From Holophagales bacterium UBA5704 (GTDB taxonomy: Bacteria; Acidobacteriota; Thermoanaerobaculia; Multivoradales; UBA5704): a DNA stretch of 33,633 nucleotides. Where the stretch lies: assembly GCA_002420005.1 (NCBI GenBank), contig DIHE01000031.1:386-34018 (forward strand), read 5' to 3'. The notes beneath the pieces were generated by a model. That model worked only from the letters and a program-made list of their open reading frames with translations. It searched no databases and was not told where the DNA came from. Both the position numbers and the translations under genes were made by a program. Positions within the stretch are counted from its first letter, which is position 1; every line of letters starts with the position of its first letter. Below, in pieces: positions 19,901-26,173 of the stretch.

Positions 19901-20065
19901 CGCCAACGGCTCCGGGAGCGGCGGATCGAGATCCGCATAGACCGGATCGCTCCCCGGCAGATACGCCGCATAGGTGAGCTGCGGCCCGAGCTTCGCATCG
20001 CGGCGGATCTCGTCGATGAGATCCGGAAACGAAGGAGGCGCGGCGACCGGCGGATTACGGGGCAT
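16952..20065 (-). CDS. DEAD/DEAH-box helicase (MrfA/YprA-like) fused to a DEDDy exonuclease (MrfB/YprB-like)
   Basis: A 1037-residue repair-type protein. Helicase motifs are TPTASGKS (87-94), DELH (200-203), SSAT (236-239), TSALEMGIDVGGLD (355-368) and QRSGRVGRSGR (384-394). A five-cysteine cluster (C721, C723, C727, C730, C736) matches the metal site of DUF1998/MrfA-type helicases. A low-complexity linker (about 775-850) leads to an RNase H-fold exonuclease with FDIETL (D866, E868), FNIRRFD (D930) and YCRKD (Y999, D1003), the DEDDy pattern. In Bacillus, MrfA and MrfB are separate proteins for mitomycin-type damage excision. Here one chain carries both activities. It starts 21 bases after the PH/SHOCT gene. 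The repair role is inferred from the family. Confidence 0.92.
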   Translation of the reverse strand: MPRNPPVAAPPSFPDLIDEIRRDAKLGPQLTYAAYLPGSDPVYADLDPPLPEPLAQAVARGGVPRLWSHQAEGIAAVRRGENVLITTPTASGKSLVFQLPVLEEAARGGAGHGLFLFPLKALGQDQRGKLAQLAAEAGLAPDVAGCEIYDGDTPAAQRALIRKQFPRVIVSNPDMLHMGILGSWTTWGPFLADLRWIVLDELHTYRGIFGSHFHHVLQRLLRLSRAVGGDPVVIASSATAANAAEFAETLTGKRFHWIGTSGAPREGRHFLLFRPVASPYTAALQLFVRFVKAGLKTIVFTKARRITELLYSWLRREEPGLAPRVASYRSGFLPEERRRIEKSLFDGSLDGVISTSALEMGIDVGGLDACILVGYPGSMMATWQRSGRVGRSGRESITALVALPDALDQFFLDHPEQFLERPCERLIVDPENDPVSRAHLICAAAELPLHRRDDRTYLERHQGRAAALVEEGHLLEAEDGSELCSLRRRPQRGVTLRGTGAQYTILDGGRMIGTIDGVRVLHECHPGAIYLHGGRQYRIEELDRDERQARAGVVDVDYFTSPLSEKETEILEVLKERTDGPLHACLGRVKVTERVIGYERKRIFGQEAIDQHPLDLPPVHFETVGLWWVAPKAVEDTLRRHGEHTMGSLHASEHAAISLFPLLALCDRMDIGGISYSFHPQIGCGAVFIYDGHPGGVGIAARGFEELPDLLGRVITLVESCPCADGCPSCIQSPKCGNGNRPLHKAGAVRSLRLLLGLEEPVAPIVAPRLGLEKAPGRHGEEGKKTKDGKDFKDDNAPLSPETSVGSSSLATLPSLESLVVSSPDPDDLDFPAQDAGPWSEPGPEPRRYERAPFIAVTATRTVLFDIETLRSAAEVGGWRKVHRMGVALGVVCHLEEGRFEVFPESEVQGLSEALRNATLVIGFNIRRFDYKVLAGYTGVDYSRLVPTLDLLEDVYARTGRRIGMGHLAQETLGTGKSADGLQSLEWVREGRLDLVEAYCRKDVEILRDLYLFGRREGYLSFRDRRRDTRVRINVDW
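17601..17716. repeat. Inverted CAAGGACGGCAAGG-type repeat within the helicase-exonuclease linker
   Basis: The arm at 17617-17644 and the reverse complement of 17682-17709 agree at 24 of 28 bases by eye. The spacer is 37 bases. The left side also holds direct copies of CAAGGAC spaced by about 9 bases (17610-17642). The element is translated on the minus strand as a Lys/Asp-rich stretch (KKTKDGKDFKDD) and a Ser/Leu-rich stretch. Its repetitive make-up differs from the surrounding gene, and it looks like a dispersed repeat captured inside the coding sequence. Confidence 0.75.
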
Positions 20066-20086
20066 TACCGCCGGATGGTAGCATCC

Positions 20087-20689
20087 TCACATCTCCGCCA
20101 GCAGCTCTTGGCGCTTCGCCTCGAACTCCGCGGGGGAGATGAGGCCGTCGTCGAGGAGCTTCTTGAGCTGGCGGATCTTTTCCGCCGGGGAGAGGCCGGT
20201 GGCCGGGGCTGCGAGGCCGGTCCGGCGGTAGACCTCCACGGCGCCGAGGATGGCGTTCTTGAAGGCGAGGGGATCGCTGATCCCGGGGAAGAGGGTGGCG
20301 CCGGTCTCGCTCGCCGTGTCGATCACCACGTCCCCGTAGCCGAGGAAGCGGCCCCACAGGGTCTGCCGGTGCTCGACGTTGTTGATCTTGCCGAGCGAGG
20401 CGTCGTTCGAGCGGCGGGCGATGATCCCCTCTTCCAGGATGACCCGGCGGTTGGTCAGCACGTAGTCGTGCGCGCGCAACAGCACCCACTTGTACAGGAT
20501 GACCCCGGCCAGGACCAGGGCACCGGCCCCGGCCACCAGTGCCACGGGGATGAGCCCCACGCCCGCGGCCACCCCTGCCACGGTCAGAGAGAGGACGAGC
20601 CCCACCGCCCAGGACACCAGAGGCAGGCGGGTCGGATAGGCCCGGTGGAGGATCTCCTCCCCGGTCTGCAGTTGATCTTCGATGGCCAT
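20087..20689 (-). CDS. Membrane protein with bacterial PH domain and C-terminal SHOCT motif
   Basis: A 200-residue protein. Two hydrophobic segments (about residues 25-45 and 47-68) are followed by a bPH_2-like domain with the usual YVLTNRRVILEEGIIARR start and a GDVVIDTASETG strand. The C-terminal 34 residues (from SPAEKIRQLKKLLDDGLISP) are a SHOCT motif, a short helical pair found at the ends of many bacterial proteins. The family role is probably membrane-associated oligomerisation or sensing. No catalytic residues are seen. The ATG has GGAGG nine bases upstream. It lies between the aminotransferase (31-base gap) and the helicase (21-base gap), so it is likely co-transcribed with both. Confidence 0.88.
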   Translation of the reverse strand: MAIEDQLQTGEEILHRAYPTRLPLVSWAVGLVLSLTVAGVAAGVGLIPVALVAGAGALVLAGVILYKWVLLRAHDYVLTNRRVILEEGIIARRSNDASLGKINNVEHRQTLWGRFLGYGDVVIDTASETGATLFPGISDPLAFKNAILGAVEVYRRTGLAAPATGLSPAEKIRQLKKLLDDGLISPAEFEAKRQELLAEM

Positions 20690-20720
20690 TGGCGACGTTC
20701 CCTCCGCGGTTGCCGCGATC

Positions 20721-21809
20721 TTATCCCGCCCCGCCCCCGCGGCGCAGGCCCTCCGCCAGATGCCCGAGCCCGGCCTCCACGTCTGCCGTGCGCACCGCGA
20801 AGCCGAGCCGGAAATGACCCGGGTGCTCGAAGAAGTGCCCGGGCACGATCGAGGTCTCCCGGCCGCGCAGCCAGTCGTGGAGCGCCTGGGCGTCCTCCTC
20901 CTGCCGCAGCCGCGGAAAGACCATCAGCGCCCGCGCCGGCAGGACCCCCTCCAGCCAGTCGGCCTGCTCTTCAAGAAACGTCCGGATCAGCCGCTGGTTC
21001 GGCACGAGCAGCGCCCGGGCGCGCGCTTCCAGGCGACCGAGCTGGCGGAAGGCGGCGAGCGCCAGGCCGTCGCTCGGCATCGAGCCCACCGCCTCCATGA
21101 AGTCGCGCGCCCGGCGCAGGCGATCCGCCAGCTCCGGCGTGCCGCAGAGCACCCAGCCGCAGCGCAGCCCGCTCAATCCATGGCTCTTGGTGAGACTGCT
21201 GGTGGCCAGCACGTGCGGCCCGAGATGCACATGGCTCGGCGGCGCCTCCTCCCACCAGATGTCACGGTAGACCTCGTCGACCAGCACGAACGCTCCGGCC
21301 CGTTCGGCGAGCCGGGTGATCTCCGCCATCTCGGCCCGGTCGAGCAGCACGCCCGTCGGATTGTGCGGATTGGTCAGCACCACGAGCCGCACCCGTCCTC
21401 CGGCGAAGGCTTCGCGGAGACCGTCCGGGTCCAACCGCCAGCCGTCCTCCTCGCGCCGGACGAAACGGCGGATGCGGGCACCCACCGCCTGGAGGGCGGC
21501 GAGGAGCGGCTCGTAGGTCGGGCTCTCGACGAGCACCTCGTCGCCCGGCTCCAGGAGCGCCACGAAGGCCAGGAAGTTGGCCCCCGACGTCCCCGCCGCC
21601 GGCACCACCTGCTCCGGCGCGACCCCGTACCGGGACCCGATGGCCCCGAGCAGAGGGGGCCAGCCGTCCGGCGGCAGGCCGTTCAGCACCACGTCCTCCG
21701 CCGTGAAGTCCAGATCCTCCGGCCCGCAGGCGAGAAGGCCGCTGTTCGCCAGGTTGTAGCGCGCCGCGGCGTGCTCCTTCGCCCAGCGCATGTAGACGCT
21801 GCCCTTCAT
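20721..21809 (-). CDS. PLP-dependent class I/II aminotransferase
   Basis: A 362-residue fold-type I aminotransferase or related lyase. Visible family marks are AAGTSGANF (71-79), TNPHNPTG (146-153), VDEVYRDIWW (177-186), the PLP lysine K208 in SSLTKSHGLSG, and the arginine region RLGFAVRT near the C-terminus that would bind the substrate carboxylate. The start ATG overlaps the amino-acid permease stop as ATGA, so permease and enzyme are probably coupled in use or turnover of one amino acid. The N-terminus is slightly shorter than in aspartate aminotransferases. The exact substrate is not readable. Confidence 0.92.
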   Translation of the reverse strand: MKGSVYMRWAKEHAAARYNLANSGLLACGPEDLDFTAEDVVLNGLPPDGWPPLLGAIGSRYGVAPEQVVPAAGTSGANFLAFVALLEPGDEVLVESPTYEPLLAALQAVGARIRRFVRREEDGWRLDPDGLREAFAGGRVRLVVLTNPHNPTGVLLDRAEMAEITRLAERAGAFVLVDEVYRDIWWEEAPPSHVHLGPHVLATSSLTKSHGLSGLRCGWVLCGTPELADRLRRARDFMEAVGSMPSDGLALAAFRQLGRLEARARALLVPNQRLIRTFLEEQADWLEGVLPARALMVFPRLRQEEDAQALHDWLRGRETSIVPGHFFEHPGHFRLGFAVRTADVEAGLGHLAEGLRRGGGAG

Positions 21810-23158
21810 TCCTCTCTCTCCCCTCTCGGTCCTGTGCGGGCTGTCCACAGGAAGTACACCGGTACCCCGGCGGCGAAGATCGCGGTGCCGATCAGCGCGT
21901 TCCCGGTGTCGGCGAAGAAGGTGTTCACCACGATGCCGGCCGCGGCCAGGGTGAACAGGAGAGGCACCCAGGGATAGCCGGGGGTCGGAAACGGACGCGC
22001 CGCGTCCGGCAGCTTGCGGCGGAAGACGAGGAGCGCGACGCCTGAGAGGGCGAAGAAGACCCAGTCGGCGAACACCGCGTAGCCGAGCAGCCGGTCGTAG
22101 CCGCTGCTCAGGGCGAGCACCGCGGCGAGCGCTCCCTGCAGCAGGATCGCCGCCGTCGGCACCCGGAAGCGCGGCGAAAGCCGGGCGAGCGAGCGGAAGA
22201 AGAGGCCGTCCGCCGCCATCGCGTAATAGACCCGTGGCGCGGTGAGCAGCGACAGGTTCAGGAAGCCGAAGGTGGACGCCACGATGAGCAGGCTCACCAG
22301 CTTCGCCCCGGTCTCCCCCACCAGCCGCGCCGCCAGATCCGCCGCCGGGGTCTGGGTGGCGGCGAGGCCGGGCGCCGACAGGACATGGACATAGGCGACA
22401 TTGGCGCTGACGTAGACCGCGATGACGCAGAAGACCGCGACGAGGATCGCCCGCGGCAGGTTGCGCAGCGGATCGCGCACCTCTTCCGCCACGTAGTTCA
22501 GGTTCTGCCAGCCTCCGTAGGCGAACATCACCGGGACGAGCCCGTGGAAGAAGACGGAGACCAGCGGCAGGCCGCCCAGGCCCGCCGGGAGCAGGGGCTC
22601 GAAGGAGATCCCGCTCTCGCGGGTGAGCACGAAGGCGGCCACGATCAGCAGGACCAGCGCGAGGGTCTTGGCGAACGTGATGACGTCGATGAGCACCGCG
22701 CCGGGCTTGATCCCCAGGGCATGGAAGCCGGCGACCCCGAGCAGGACCGCCACCGCGAGGGGGGTCACCGCCCCCTTCTCGAAGCCCGCCAGCCGGCAGA
22801 CGTACTCGGCGAACGCCACCGCCACCGCCGCCGTGGCGCCGGACTGGACGATGAGCAGGAGCGCCCAGCCATGCAGGAAGGCGACGAGCGGATGGAACGC
22901 CTCGCGGAAGAAGGCGTACTGGCCCCCCACCCGCGGCATCACCGTGCTCAGCTCGGCGAAGACGAAGGCCCCGAGGAGGGCGATGACACCCCCGGCGATC
23001 CACACCGCCAGGATCATCGCCGGGGTCCCGACCGACCGCGCCACCACCGCGGGGTTGATGAAGATCCCGGACCCGATGATCCCGCTCACCGCGATCATCG
23101 TCGCGTCGAACAGGCTCAGGGTGCGGGCAAAACCGGGTCCTGCCGCAGGGGTCGCCAT
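21806..23158 (-). CDS. APC-family amino acid permease
   Basis: A 450-residue inner-membrane transporter with about 12 hydrophobic segments. The first segment has the APC/LAT helix-break motif GIIGSGIFINP, and a GGWQNLNYVAEEVRDP segment is typical of LAT-like members. It is expected to carry an amino acid by antiport or proton symport. The ATG at 23158 has little Shine-Dalgarno signal. A TAGACT hexamer lies 14 bases upstream. It is the first gene of a probable four-gene operon (permease, aminotransferase, PH/SHOCT protein, helicase-exonuclease) and is divergent from the ParA gene across 90 bases. Confidence 0.92.
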   Translation of the reverse strand: MATPAAGPGFARTLSLFDATMIAVSGIIGSGIFINPAVVARSVGTPAMILAVWIAGGVIALLGAFVFAELSTVMPRVGGQYAFFREAFHPLVAFLHGWALLLIVQSGATAAVAVAFAEYVCRLAGFEKGAVTPLAVAVLLGVAGFHALGIKPGAVLIDVITFAKTLALVLLIVAAFVLTRESGISFEPLLPAGLGGLPLVSVFFHGLVPVMFAYGGWQNLNYVAEEVRDPLRNLPRAILVAVFCVIAVYVSANVAYVHVLSAPGLAATQTPAADLAARLVGETGAKLVSLLIVASTFGFLNLSLLTAPRVYYAMAADGLFFRSLARLSPRFRVPTAAILLQGALAAVLALSSGYDRLLGYAVFADWVFFALSGVALLVFRRKLPDAARPFPTPGYPWVPLLFTLAAAGIVVNTFFADTGNALIGTAIFAAGVPVYFLWTARTGPRGEREE

Positions 23159-23248
23159 GGCTCGTGGCACACAGTCTAGCGGTTTCTCCTCCTCTCCGGC
23201 GCCGGTTCTCGCTACAATGTGACGCAGAAATCTCTGGGAGGCTGCGCA
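23159..23248. promoter_or_regulatory. Divergent promoter region between permease operon and ParA gene
   Basis: On the minus strand TAGACT (23178-23173) stands 14 bases before the permease ATG. On the plus strand TACAAT (23213-23218) is a good -10 match 30 bases before the ParA ATG. A GGGAGG ribosome site lies eight bases before that ATG. The -35 regions are not recognisable. Confidence 0.45.
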
Positions 23249-24022
23249 ATGAAAGTGGCTCTGGTCAACGTCAAGGGAGGAGTCGGGAAAACCACCACCG
23301 CCGTCAACCTCGCCGCTGCGTTCGCCCGCAGCGGGCTCAAGGTGCTGGCGGTCGACCTCGACCCGCAAGGATCGGCGACCACCTCGTTCGGGGTGGCCCG
23401 CGAGGAGGCGAGCCCCTCGGTCGCCGAGGTGCTGTTGGGTGAGGCGGAGACGGCCGAGGCGGTGCTGGAGACGGGTGCCGAGGGGATCTCCCTCCTTCCC
23501 GCTTCGCTGCGCCTCGCGGGGCTGGACCTCGCCCTCGCCCGCAAGCACGAGCCGGACAAGCTCCTCAAGAAAGCCCTCTCCGCCGTCCGCCGCCGCTACG
23601 ACGTGATGGTCCTCGACTGCCCGCCCGGGCTGTCGATCCTGACCACCAACGCCCTCGCCGCGGTGGACGCGATGATCATCCCGGTGACACCCCACCCGCT
23701 GGACATGGAAGCCATGGCCGGCCTCTTCGAGGCCTTCGCCACGCTCAAGGACCGGATCGGCAAGATGCCGGAGCTGCTGGGCATCCTGCTCACCCTGGTG
23801 GACCACCGCACCCAGGTGACCGAGGAGGTGGCGGCATCGATCCGCGGCACCTGGGGCAAGAAGGTGTTCCGCACCGAGATCCCGATCAACGTCCGCCTGT
23901 CCGAAGCACCGGCCCATGGCCGCACGATCTTCGAGTTCGAAAGCTGGTCGACCGGCGCCCTCGCTTACGGCAAGCTGGGCGGCGAGGTCTTGCGGCGGGC
24001 GCGCAAGATGGGGCTGATGTAG
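23249..24022 (+). CDS. ParA/MinD-family ATPase (orphan)
   Basis: A 257-residue P-loop ATPase of the ParA family. It has a deviant Walker A (VNVKGGVGKTTTAVN, signature lysine K9 and catalytic K14), a VDLDPQGSATT switch region and a Walker B-like VLDCPPGLS. Such ATPases position plasmids, chromosomes or large protein assemblies on the nucleoid. I chose ATG 23249, which has GGGAGG eight bases upstream, over a GTG 30 bases earlier. There is no ParB gene and no parS-like repeat nearby, so it is more likely a cargo-positioning or orphan ParA than the chromosomal one. The next gene starts two bases after its stop. Confidence 0.9.
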   Translation: MKVALVNVKGGVGKTTTAVNLAAAFARSGLKVLAVDLDPQGSATTSFGVAREEASPSVAEVLLGEAETAEAVLETGAEGISLLPASLRLAGLDLALARKHEPDKLLKKALSAVRRRYDVMVLDCPPGLSILTTNALAAVDAMIIPVTPHPLDMEAMAGLFEAFATLKDRIGKMPELLGILLTLVDHRTQVTEEVAASIRGTWGKKVFRTEIPINVRLSEAPAHGRTIFEFESWSTGALAYGKLGGEVLRRARKMGLM

Positions 24023-24024
24023 GC

Positions 24025-25320
24025 TTGTCCGGAGTGAACGAGATCCAGTCTGTCCTCGCCATTCTGGAGGGCGCTCCGGCGCTCCTCCGGTCTTCTGTCG
24101 AAGCCCTCCCCGAGCCGCTGCGCAAGCGGCGGCCCTGGGTGGACAAGTGGTCCGCCCACGAGACCGTGGCCCATCTGGCGGCCCTGCAACCGGTGTTCGC
24201 CGAGCGCCTGGAACGGATGCTCGCCGAGGACCACCCGCGCCTGACGTCCTGGACCCCACCGGTGGAAGACGAACGCAGCGTGTTCCAGGACGCCGACCTC
24301 GACGAAGCGCTCGTCCGGTTCGAAACCGAACGCGGCGATCTCGTGAGCTTCCTGCGCAGCCTTCCCACGGAGGCCTGGGCACGCACCGCCGATCATCCCG
24401 ACTACCCGCGCTTCGACGTCCTCACCATGTTCCGGCACCTGGCCCTGCACGACGGCCTGCGCCTGTACCGGCTCGAACAGCTGCGGATGAAACAGGACTG
24501 GCCGGAGGCCCCCGTCCCCGCCGGCCCGGTGCCGGTCGCCGTGGGGGTCCGCGGCGCGCTCGCCCGCCTGACGGCCGGCCGGGTGAACGTGCTCGGCCCC
24601 TTCGAGGTCCCCGGCTTCAAGCCGCGCCACCTCCGCATCTACCTGCCGCGCGACTACACGCCGGAGCGCACCTGGCAGGCCCTCTACCTGTTCGACGGGC
24701 AGAACGTGTTCGGCGACGAAGGAGCGTTCTCCGGCGGCTGGTACGTGCACGAGGCGGCCGAGGGTCTCGCCCGGACGCTGCGCCCGGTGCCGGTGGTGAT
24801 CGGCATCGACCATGGCGCCGAGGAGCGCATCCACGAGCTGAACCCCTACGTCCTCGACGGGATCGCGGGACGGCTCCCCGCCTTCGCCGCCTGGATCACC
24901 GGCACGCTCCAGCCGGCCCTGGGCGCCGAGCTGCACCTGGCCGATCCGCCCGCCGGAGCGTTGATCGGCGGCTCCTCCATGGGCGGCCTTGCCGCCCTGT
25001 GGACGCACATCCACCATCCAGAAGCCTTCCGTGGAGCGCTGGCCATGTCGCCGTCGATCTGGATCGACCACCAGCGGCTCTTCGACGACCTCGCCGAGCA
25101 GCCGATGCCCGAGCTCTCCCGGATCTACCTGGACGCGGGAGCCAAAGAGGGCCGGGGCAGCTTCCTCCCCCTCGTGGCCTCCCTGGCCCAGGAGCTCGCC
25201 GCCCGCGGCTGGGGCCGCGACCAGCTCCTCTGGCGCCCCGACGCCCGCGGCGTCCACAACGAAGCCGCATGGCGCAGGAGGCTGCCGATGGCGCTACGGT
25301 TTCTGATGCGGCGGGGGTAG
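24025..25320 (+). CDS. DinB-like domain fused to an esterase (Fes/esterase D-like hydrolase)
   Basis: A 431-residue two-domain protein. Residues 5-155 look like a DinB_2 four-helix bundle with candidate metal histidines H50, H138 and H142 (DKWSAHETVAHL and FRHLALHD). Residues 185-431 are an alpha/beta hydrolase of the enterochelin esterase/esterase D type: YLFDGQNVF, VVIGIDHGAEER, nucleophile S318 in GGSSMGG, and a likely catalytic H411 in ARGVHNEAAW. No signal peptide is seen. The start is uncertain: TTG 24025 follows the ParA stop by two bases, and GTG 24034 is an alternative. The ester substrate is unknown. Confidence 0.85.
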   Translation: MSGVNEIQSVLAILEGAPALLRSSVEALPEPLRKRRPWVDKWSAHETVAHLAALQPVFAERLERMLAEDHPRLTSWTPPVEDERSVFQDADLDEALVRFETERGDLVSFLRSLPTEAWARTADHPDYPRFDVLTMFRHLALHDGLRLYRLEQLRMKQDWPEAPVPAGPVPVAVGVRGALARLTAGRVNVLGPFEVPGFKPRHLRIYLPRDYTPERTWQALYLFDGQNVFGDEGAFSGGWYVHEAAEGLARTLRPVPVVIGIDHGAEERIHELNPYVLDGIAGRLPAFAAWITGTLQPALGAELHLADPPAGALIGGSSMGGLAALWTHIHHPEAFRGALAMSPSIWIDHQRLFDDLAEQPMPELSRIYLDAGAKEGRGSFLPLVASLAQELAARGWGRDQLLWRPDARGVHNEAAWRRRLPMALRFLMRRG

Positions 25321-25325
25321 GGGCG

Positions 25326-25736
25326 TCACTCCCCGGAGAACCAGTTCTCGACGGCGAGGGCGGGGACATTCTGGAAATGGCGGACGTTGCGGGTCACGAG
25401 CACGAGGTCGTGCACCCGGGCGGTCGCGGCGAGGAGGGCGTCCGGCATCTCGATCGGCTTGCCACTCTTGCGGAGCAGGGCACAGAGGTCGGCAGTCGCG
25501 AGCGAGACATCCTCATCCACGGGAAGCCAGGTTGGAAGCGGCAGGATCTCACTCTCCACCCGGCTCCAGATGTCCTGCGACCGCGGGTGGATCGCGGCGC
25601 CGAAACGCAGCTCGTAGCGGGTGATCTCGGAGGCGAAGAGCAACGCCGGATCGATCGAGAGGAGGCGGCGAACCACCGGAAGGTGCGGTCGCGGACGGAT
25701 GAGCTCGGAGACGACGTTGGTATCGACGAGGAACAT
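25326..25736 (-). CDS. PIN-domain toxin (VapC-like)
   Basis: A 136-residue PIN-domain ribonuclease. The acidic residues expected for metal binding are visible: D in MFLVDTNVVSELIRP, E in ITRYELRFGAA, and D in IEMPDALLAATA with a later LVTRNVRHF. It lies 31 bases after the ribbon-helix-helix-like gene on the same strand, the usual antitoxin-toxin order. There is no clear Shine-Dalgarno sequence, so translation may be coupled to the antitoxin. It converges with the esterase gene with a gap of only five bases. Confidence 0.9.
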   Translation of the reverse strand: MFLVDTNVVSELIRPRPHLPVVRRLLSIDPALLFASEITRYELRFGAAIHPRSQDIWSRVESEILPLPTWLPVDEDVSLATADLCALLRKSGKPIEMPDALLAATARVHDLVLVTRNVRHFQNVPALAVENWFSGE

Positions 25737-25767
25737 CCGGTGCCGGCTGGAAGCGAGCGGAGCGCCG

Positions 25768-26076
25768 TCAGATCTCGGAGACGAAGGGATCGCGAGATAC
25801 CCAGGACTCTCGCCGGACCTCCTCCAGGGAGCGGAAGAAGCTTTCGTCCTCGATACCGAGAGGATTGACCCAGCTCCCGTCCGGGAGCTGCTCGAGCCGA
25901 GCCTTCCAGCGTTCCCAAGCCGCCCGCCGCCCCTCAAGGGCTCCGCCGGCAACTGCCGCTTTGAGCTTTTCGCCGATGGCCTCGGCGACCAGATCGCGCA
26001 ACGGGCGCCTCTGCTGAGCGGCCAGGGCCTTGGCTTTTCGCAGTAGCGGATCCGGCAGGTCGAAGGTCGTCTTCAC
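25768..26076 (-). CDS. Antitoxin of the VapB type (ribbon-helix-helix)
   Basis: A 102-residue protein. The N-terminal MKTTFDLPDPLLRKAKALAAQ is the beta strand and first helix of a ribbon-helix-helix DNA-binding domain. The Trp-rich C-terminal part (WERWKARLEQLPDGSW) is the likely PIN-toxin-binding region. The start is GTG with no Shine-Dalgarno sequence. TAAATACT sits with its last base 6 bases upstream, which suggests a leaderless message. By family analogy the pair should repress its own promoter. Confidence 0.85.
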   Translation of the reverse strand: MKTTFDLPDPLLRKAKALAAQQRRPLRDLVAEAIGEKLKAAVAGGALEGRRAAWERWKARLEQLPDGSWVNPLGIEDESFFRSLEEVRRESWVSRDPFVSEI

Positions 26077-26082
26077 TTGGGC

Positions 26083-26088
26083 AGTATT
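26083..26088 (-). promoter_or_regulatory. Candidate -10 element (AATACT) before the VapB-like gene
   Basis: AATACT, within TAAATACT on the minus strand, is 6 bases from the GTG start. A short ACGG/CCGT palindrome (about 26090-26102) just upstream could be part of an operator for the antitoxin. The palindrome has only a four-base stem. Confidence 0.35.
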
Positions 26089-26173
26089 TACGGTTGGCCG
26101 TAGGCTGTCAAGCTTCCCTCAGCTCCCCCGTTCCATGGGACAATCCCCCGGTGACTTCGCACGGAGGCTCTTC

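Noticed and set aside
16400..21100. Long plus-strand open frame across the helicase and PH/SHOCT genes
   Set aside because: The minus-strand frame has complete helicase, exonuclease and PH-domain motifs. The plus-strand product is low-complexity Arg/Pro/Ala sequence.
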